From assembly GCA_035610365.1 (NCBI GenBank), contig CM069435.1, forward strand, positions 59,827,389-59,891,388: DNA of 64,000 nt, read 5' to 3'. A model generated the notes under the pieces. It was not told the DNA's origin and ran no database searches. It saw only the letters and a list, made by a program, of their open reading frames with translations. The position numbers and the translations under genes were made by a program. How positions within the stretch are numbered: the first letter of the stretch is position 1; every line of letters starts with the position of its first letter. Below are positions 58,103 to 64,000 of the stretch, piece by piece. Origin of the DNA: Aquatica leii (lineage: Eukaryota > Arthropoda > Insecta > Coleoptera > Lampyridae).

Positions 58103-58155
58103 GAAGTGATAACACAGAATATATTTATTTTACCACAGACAATGATTTAGGTTAG

Positions 58156-58189
58156 AAAAAGAAGAAGAAAAAGAAAAAGAAGAAGAAAA
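58156..58189. repeat. AAG/AAAAG purine microsatellite
   Basis: Runs of GAAGAAG and AAAAGAAAAAG just beyond the BEL element, within the original target-site DNA. Confidence 0.8.
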
Positions 58190-59990
58190 TGCATAAGTAT
58201 ATTTACATTAAATTTTTCAAACGCTAGCACGTAGCACGTACAATACTTACAATTATTAACAATAACAAAGACGTACATACGGCGTCAACACAAGTAAACC
58301 TCTTTTTAGTCATACGATCACTAATGCCAAACCAATGCACAGCGTTTTTCTTAAATAAATTTTATAAGTTCGGTAATTGTTTCCACCATTGCGATAACAA
58401 AGTTAGCGTAGATAGTGTTGACTACTGTTATGTGACGACATCATGAAATTTTTCACCAAATACAACATCTGCTGTTATCTTCACAGACAACGTGTAGGGG
58501 TATATAGGAGTACGCCCAAATAAATGCTTTCACTCAGATCACAATAATATTCTAATTCATATTCACATAGATGTGCGTGAAACATTTAACGATGAAAGTC
58601 TTGTTGGGTGTACAAAACGCCAGATGATGTCTGCGTTCTTCTAACTTTGCTGGAAGAAAATGAAATCGTATTTTCTAAAATTTGACATTGTATCCTTAGT
58701 TCAACAACGAAAAGTAAGCGTATCGAGAATTAATTTTATACAGAGGACAAACATTACACTAAAGCATTTCTAACATAACAAATACTTTGTTAAAAAGTGT
58801 TGAGATAACGGATTGTCTACTTTTGCAGTTAGGATATTGCAACTCACCAGCAAAGTGAATACATTCTTGAGGAATTTCTTTACGAGTTGTAGCGGTTTAC
58901 AAGTGTGAATCAACTTGAAATTTTAAGAAAAATTAAAAAGTTTGATCAGATAAAATAATAAAATCAAATAAGTACGTATTAAAATTTTTTAATCTTAAGA
59001 GTTAATTATGTAGTAGTTATTGTTATTAAAGAAATACAATTTTGATTTTAGTTAACGGCTTTAGAATGGAAGATTATACAATAAAACCTTTATTTTCGAT
59101 TACTTTGTTATATAAAAAATATTTTTGTGTGGCATTCGTACTGTCGGAGTTTTACCTTATGCTACGTCATTTTAGATATTCGAAACCTAATAAAAAGGTC
59201 ATTTTCTTTCTGTGGATTTAGAAAGTCACACGTATTGTGTTAGCGTCAAGCGCGTGAGTTTCTACATTTGTATGCCTTAAAACAACCACGCTAGTTTTGA
59301 ATAGTAAATATCTATTTAGAATGTGATTGTTATGAGGAACTATCTACACTAACGTCGAGAAACTTAACGCACTGAGGTTTTGTTCGTAACACATCGTATA
59401 AAATTAAACCATTTATTTGTGATTATTTACTTTTCAGCAACTTTAGGGAATCCTTGTTGAGCATGCCATTAGCTAATCGCATATTCCGGGATACTAAATT
59501 GTGAGCATCTTGTTTCTTATATAAAATTTATTTTTGTTTACATTTCCAGTCGTTTGCATGCATGACTACATACATATTACGTTAGTTGTCGCAACTAAGT
59601 ACATGCAATAAATCAAACAGCGCGCTTTGTTTTGCTTAAGCGCGTGACATTTGACATTTGAGTTTTTTGAATGTAAAGTTAAGCCAAGGAATTTATTTAT
59701 ATGTACAAAGTGTCGCCTGTTCTAATGTGCCTGCATCATTATTATTAACCGTGACATGTATTGTCAAATCCTTAAATGATATTCAGCTGCTATCGTTCTA
59801 CTGTATGGAACCGTTACTAATTTAATGTTGTTTTTAGATTAAGATTGTATTAGCAAACCGTTGCTTATTTAGTTTATTTTTGCTACTATTAAGACTAATA
59901 TAGTTTTGTCTATTATTATTGGTATTGTATTAATTACCATTTTTTCGATTGTAAATAACTAAGCGAAGGACATTCCGCCCGATTAACAAG
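58190..59990. other. AT-rich DNA, nothing recognised
   Basis: No convincing frame or repeat pair. ATAAAACCTTTATTTTCGAT (59082-59101) faintly resembles a pogo TIR but is too diverged to call. Confidence 0.5.
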
Positions 59991-59999
59991 CGCGCATCA

Positions 60000-60639
60000 A
60001 AGCGCATGTTATCCCCGCTTAAAGATCTTTTCTCTCTCTTTGAACCGTTCGTTGTAAAACTGAGTCCGCAACGGCAGTTGGAGTTTAATCCAAAGAAGAG
60101 TCCGGGGTCGGAAAGCAGTCAGCTGAACAAAAAAGTAAGTCGTGTTAAGTATATTAACTGAACCTCCGGGAGATATTGCTTCCCGCCTAGCCTTTCCTAA
60201 CCCTCCTTACCGGGTATCATGTTTGTAGTGTCGGGCTTTGGTCTATTGAGAGATTTTTGCACGACTACTGGTTTTACTCTATTTCTCACCGGGCGACATT
60301 TTAAGTGTCGGGTTTTGGCTTATGCCGTCAACACTTGGTTCAAGTGGCGTGTTGAGACATTATTGCACGTGTACTTGTTTCACTCTAAAGCCCGTCTTTT
60401 CACCGATTATCTGAATCCGCAGTTTCATGATTGCTTGGTTACCGACGCTGCCGCTTGCGGAACGCACGCTTAATCGTCATTATTTTAGTGTTTATTTTAC
60501 GCTTGCTTGGTTTTTGTTTCTGTCGTTTTCGTTCTCTTTGCTTAGCTTGCCGAAACTACCGTTTTGTTTTAAAGAGCAAAATAAAGTTGTTTTGTTTACT
60601 GCTGTTTTTTATTTCCGTCTTAAAAACTGCAATAAAAAT
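60000..60639 (+). promoter_or_regulatory. GC-richer patch with splice donor and polyadenylation signals
   Basis: From 60000 the DNA is richer in G and C. A strong splice donor (AAAAAAGTAAGTCG, GT near 60132) ends a possible leader (AAGAGTCCGGGGTCGG upstream), and the patch closes with CAAAATAAAG (AATAAA at 60583-60588) and GCAATAAAAATC. Nested plus-strand frames (60219-60473, 60427-60651, 60431-60667) overlap in different phases and match nothing, so they are probably shadows. It may be an LTR or a host untranslated first exon. The Helentron starts directly at its right edge. Confidence 0.3.
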
Positions 60640-61220
60640 CTATATATATAAAACAAAGTTGGATTAGTTACACTATTTATAATTCAAGAACGGCTAGACC
60701 GATTTTTATAATTTTTGATTTGTTGGATTTGATGAAAAAAAGATTCGGTATATAACAAGTTTTGTATAGAACGGTGTTTTTGCTGAATTGTCTAGAACGG
60801 ATTGATTAACTTCGATAATTTTTTTTAGTTCGTTTTGACTGTGCATTAGAAAAGAAACATGTTCATGTATTGGCAAATATCCACTTTGTTCGTTTTCGCA
60901 CCTGACAACAATACGAAAAATGTTTTTTATTACAATGTGCTTCATAGAGAGAATCGACCTGGGCGCCACCCATCTAGTAAATAGTTTAACAGAAAATAGT
61001 GCAACAATGCTACGCGAATCATTTCGATTCGTTTCAATAAACTAAAACGCTTTACTGCCACGTAAATAACATTCAATTCAATGTATTTTATTTTGATTTT
61101 TGTACATTTATTGAACTTTATTCATTTGATCATAATTAAAAACTGAATTTAATTTAGCTAATAAATTAACACATCATTTATTGATTCTGATATGGTACGA
61201 AGTTCGCCGAGTCAGCTAGT
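60640..61220 (+). mobile_element. Helentron-type non-autonomous element
   Basis: The left end CTATATATATAAAACAAAG is followed by TTAGTTACACTATTTATAAT and TCAAGAACGGCTAGACCGAT, the typical opening of arthropod Helentrons, and the right end is TACGAAGTTCGCCGAGTCAG with CTAGT. GGGCGCCACCCATCTAGTAA lies in the middle. Helentrons move by rolling-circle replication without target duplications; this about 580-bp copy has no Rep/helicase. The 87-codon minus frame at 60706-60969 is the usual incidental frame in such elements. Confidence 0.7.
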
Positions 61221-61283
61221 TGTTTACTAAAAGTTTAATTGCCTACTTATTTTACAAAATGTTAAAAATGTTTTTTTTGACAG

Positions 61284-61299
61284 TTTTTTTTTTTTTTTT
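61284..61299. repeat. Poly-T run
   Basis: Sixteen T in a row. It might mark an old poly(A) tail of a minus-strand retrotransposed copy, but no element was recognised next to it. Confidence 0.6.
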
Positions 61300-61559
61300 G
61301 AAATATAAACTTAACTTGTAATTTTCCATTCTTGTATTATTAAGATTTATTTTAATATAGAAAGTACAAAAATAAAGAATTTGTTTTTTTATATCTCTTT
61401 ATAACGATCATCTTTTTTGTTGCGGCTATTTAGGGGTTTTACTCTAGTACACAATTTGAATTTCAGTTTTTATTAAGTAGTTTAATTTTTGAATTAAAAA
61501 TATGAGAATAGTTTAATTTTATAAAAAGTAGTACAATTTAAAAGCGTATTCAGCGAGGG

Positions 61560-63480
61560 ACAGGAGAAGCAGCTGGTTTCTTCCCCCTGCCTCTAGAAGC
61601 AAAAAAAGTTCTGATGCCAGTCAAATTTAACGGCCGCTGGTTAGATCAATATACTCCATCGTTGGTGTACTCAAGTCGTTTGAAAGGTGCTCTCTGTATG
61701 CACTGCCTTCTGTTTCTTTCTGCTATTACTACAGTTAAAGGAGTTTTGGGGTCATTAATAGTAAAGCCATACATGAAGTTTAAAGATATGCATGAAGATT
61801 GTAGAAATTACGTCAGCACCCAGGACCACAAAACTTCAACAGCTGCTGCAAAAGCGTTCCTTAAAAATATTATAGTGGATGTCCAGCGGTCACCAAAAGA
61901 TGATTGAAGAAAACAAACAAACATTGGCATCAATTATTTCTTGTATTATGTTTTGTAGAACTTATGATTTTCCGCTTAGAGAAAAGGAAGGAGATAAGAG
62001 GGTTTTCTTTGACCTTTTAACCCTAGATTACGAACCTTTGTCAAATCGATAACACGGATTTGAAAAACGCGTGGAAAATTTGCTTTTTTTGTTGCATTCA
62101 CTCGAACTTTTGACTAATATGTGTGCGCCATTCAATCGTCGCATTGACAAAAGTTTTCAATAAACGCTGAAAAATAAGGTTAGTCTTCTAGAGTTAAACT
62201 TGAGAATTGACTGTGGTGATGAACATCTAAAAATCGCTTTAATAGCGCAATTCAGAATTTTTTAGTTTACCAAAATTTTTCGGCAGATAATTACATTGGT
62301 TTTAGATTTGATGGTTGTTCTACGATGGCTGAAAAAAAAGTAATGTGCAGGCCATTCTCAAGAAAAAGTACAGTAGATCTTTATTTTTCCATTGCTCAAG
62401 TCACAAACTAAAGCTTGTAGTCAATGTTGCTAGCAAACTACCAGAAATAAGAAACACAATTGCGACGGTTAAGGATACAATATATTTTTTTCGAGAGTCG
62501 CCAGTCCGCAGGAATTTGGTTCTCCATTTTTCAAGACTCTGTGAGACCTGATGGTCTGAGAAACACAAAACTACAAAAAAAATCAGAAAGCTTCTATAAA
62601 ATCGTCAATGCATTAGAACAGCTCTTGAGCGAAGGAAACTACGCTACAAAAAATCTGTCTATCAATTGCACTATGCTGTTACTAAACTAATTTTCATCGT
62701 AAGTTTAGTCATAATTGCAAAATACTCTGCAATTTTGAAACCCGTTGTGAACGTTCTACAAGGTAAACATATGGATTTGATTATAGTGAAGGAACATATT
62801 GGTCAAATCTTTGATGTCATCAAGAAGGATCGACAAGAAATAGAGCATGTTTCTCATGAGTTACTTAAAAAATTACATGATATCGCAGAAAACGTCGGGG
62901 TTGAGTTATCGGTACAACCAATCGCTCAAAAGCAAATACACAGAAGTAATCCACCATCTGAAACTGCGATTGAATACTGTAGACGGTCTTATCTTGATTC
63001 TCTAACTTTATCTTTGAATATTATATTCTCACACGAAAATATACCTGCGTTTGCTTTGTCCCATCTTCATCCTTCATACGTGCTAAAAATGGCTTTAAAC
63101 GATTTGGAAAAAAATGCAAAGTCTTTCATGGAGTTTCATAAGTTGGACGATATATCTCCAGAATTAGATTTGTGGTGTAACCAATGGAAAAAGAAAGATT
63201 TAACAGGAATGTACTTTTACAAGAGGCTAATATTTTCTTCCCTGCAACACTCCTCATTTTAAGTGCTCTCCCGTCTACCAAGGCTACTGTTGAACAATCT
63301 TTCAGTACCCTTTGAAGCGTAAAAACCTGGAAAAGAAGTACAATGGGAGAGGAGCGACTGACTGGGTTGAGTTTGATGAGCGTCCATCGGAAATTCTTCA
63401 AAGAACATCAGAACTGGATTGAAACAAAAGTTTTGAAGTTTGAAGTTTGTTTCAAACCCAAGAAAAATGATATTAGTATA
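61560..63480 (+). pseudogene. hAT transposase remnant, zinc-finger MYM type (TTF, DUF4371, hAT dimer)
   Basis: The first open piece (61614-61907) holds a TTF-type finger: RWLDQYTPSLVYSSRLKGAL, CMHCLLF, then VKGVLGSLIVKPYMKFKD and HKTSTAAAKAFL. A shift near 61890 leads to EENKQTLASIISCI and DFPLREKEGD (DUF4371), followed by many stops. The catalytic region is broken. 62666-63262 is open again (198 codons) with SHENIPAFALSHLHPSYVL and PELDLWCNQWKKKD. After another shift, LLPSTKATVEQSFSTL and STMGEERLTGLSLMSVHRKF (63260-63400) are the hAT C-terminal dimerisation domain. Inactive. Confidence 0.75.
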
Positions 63481-63634
63481 AGACTGGAGTAAAAAAAAAA
63501 AAGTCAAGTAAATAATATTATGATAACTAACAAAGCACTGCTATGATTAAATATGATTTTCTTAAAATTTTGGTTTAATTTGCCTTTACCATGCTAGAAT
63601 CTGAAATGTCACAACCTAAACGACCATGGCTTGC

Positions 63635-63667
63635 CTCCTTCTAGTTTTGATCCTGGGTATGCCGTTG
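63635..63667 (-). repeat. Candidate right terminal repeat of the hAT element
   Basis: The minus strand from 63667 reads CAACGGCATACCCAGGATCA, close to the CAGTGGCGTAGCCAGGAT terminal repeats known for MYM-type hAT elements. The left end was not found, so the element length is unknown. Confidence 0.45.
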
Positions 63668-64000
63668 AAACAATTAGATATAATAATACTTTTTTATTGC
63701 AAACTGTGCATAAAATATGATTGTCATCAACGATTTTAATATTGGAAAATAATGTTTCAACTAAAACACTCAGGCAAATAATAAAAATAGAAACTAATAC
63801 CCAGTAAACACGGATTGAAACTGTTACAGTCACAAAATTAAAACAATTGTTTCAATACGTTGTTTCGTGTTAGTTCCATTTTTATATCATTTACATGTAA
63901 CTGACAGTGAATAAATTGAAAGAGTTCCGATTTTTCACAATCAGTTTTGAACCGTTTCAGTACTTGCAATTTTTTTCCCATAATCAGCAACCGGTTAAAA
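63668..64000. other. AT-rich DNA, nothing recognised
   Basis: The frame 63609-63833 (-) overlaps the terminal repeat and is not a gene. Confidence 0.5.

Larger units (their letters stand above)
51965..58107 (-). mobile_element. Complete BEL/Pao LTR retrotransposon with 5-bp target duplication
   Basis: The body 51970-58102 (6133 bp) is bounded by LTRs that read identically base for base and by GAAGT on each side (51965-51969, 58103-58107). In sense (minus) order: 5' LTR (57914-58102), primer site, gag, protease, RT, RNase H, integrase, purine tract, 3' LTR (51970-52158). BEL/Pao elements make virus-like particles and insert cDNA with 4-6-bp duplications. No envelope gene is present. The polyprotein has one stop and two frameshifts, plus a changed integrase residue, so this copy cannot move alone. 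Confidence 0.95.

Noticed and set aside
51965..58107. BEL/Pao element as an endogenous retrovirus
   Set aside because: No third frame or envelope-like signal between integrase and the 3' LTR; only about 150 bases lie there.
1..64000. tRNA, rRNA or snRNA genes
   Set aside because: No cloverleaf, A/B box pair or recognisable rRNA stretch was seen by eye; a covariance scan could still find one.

Overview
The window is strongly AT-rich eukaryotic DNA with the mix of transposable elements typical of an invertebrate animal, most likely an arthropod: BEL/Pao, Ty3/gypsy and Ty1/copia LTR elements, Penelope-like elements (PLEs), mariner, pogo/Tigger, piggyBac, hAT and a Helentron. I found no intact host gene, no convincing tRNA or rRNA gene and no CRISPR array. 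The species call is inference; the element families are read from motifs in the translated sequence.

Layout. 1-4900: AT-rich DNA with two promoter-like islands (TATA box plus downstream splice donor) and two copies of a CCGGTC hairpin. 4925-5790: decayed PLE (minus). 8847-11120: decayed piggyBac with inverted terminal repeats. 13145-16640: an old LTR, a BEL/Pao pol fragment, then the same LTR family inverted. 19430-20535: Ty1/copia gag-protease remnant. 21530-21684: near-perfect 75-bp-arm palindrome. 22585-25676: minisatellite, short hAT-type MITE with target duplication, a hammerhead-like repeat, and a hAT-like composite carrying its own palindrome and a head-to-head PLE. 26941-30030: MITE, minisatellite, second piggyBac (minus) and LTR. 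31887-38095: two mariner remnants, a second pogo/Tigger remnant and two PLE pieces. 40815-42905: Ty3/gypsy 3' half (minus). 43570-46908: pogo/Tigger element with matching terminal repeats, TA duplication and a PHD-like zinc finger, ORF broken. 47025-47583: nested direct and inverted repeat with a hammerhead-like core. 50283-51153: 855-bp hAT-type element with perfect 8-bp target duplication. 51965-58107: complete BEL/Pao element (minus), identical 189-bp LTRs and 5-bp target duplication, gag-pol interrupted three times. 60000-60640: GC-richer promoter-like patch. 60640-61220: Helentron-type non-autonomous element. 61560-63667: decayed hAT of the zinc-finger-MYM/TTF type.

The elements do not form a pathway; the relation among them is nesting and relative age. 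The BEL/Pao copy is youngest by its identical LTRs; the PLE, piggyBac, mariner and copia pieces are old. The most interesting signal is the set of hammerhead-ribozyme-like cores on both strands (near 5.1, 23.4, 25.0, 35.7, 38.1 and 47.3 kb), in two sequence types, each within PLE-like or retrozyme-like repeat DNA.
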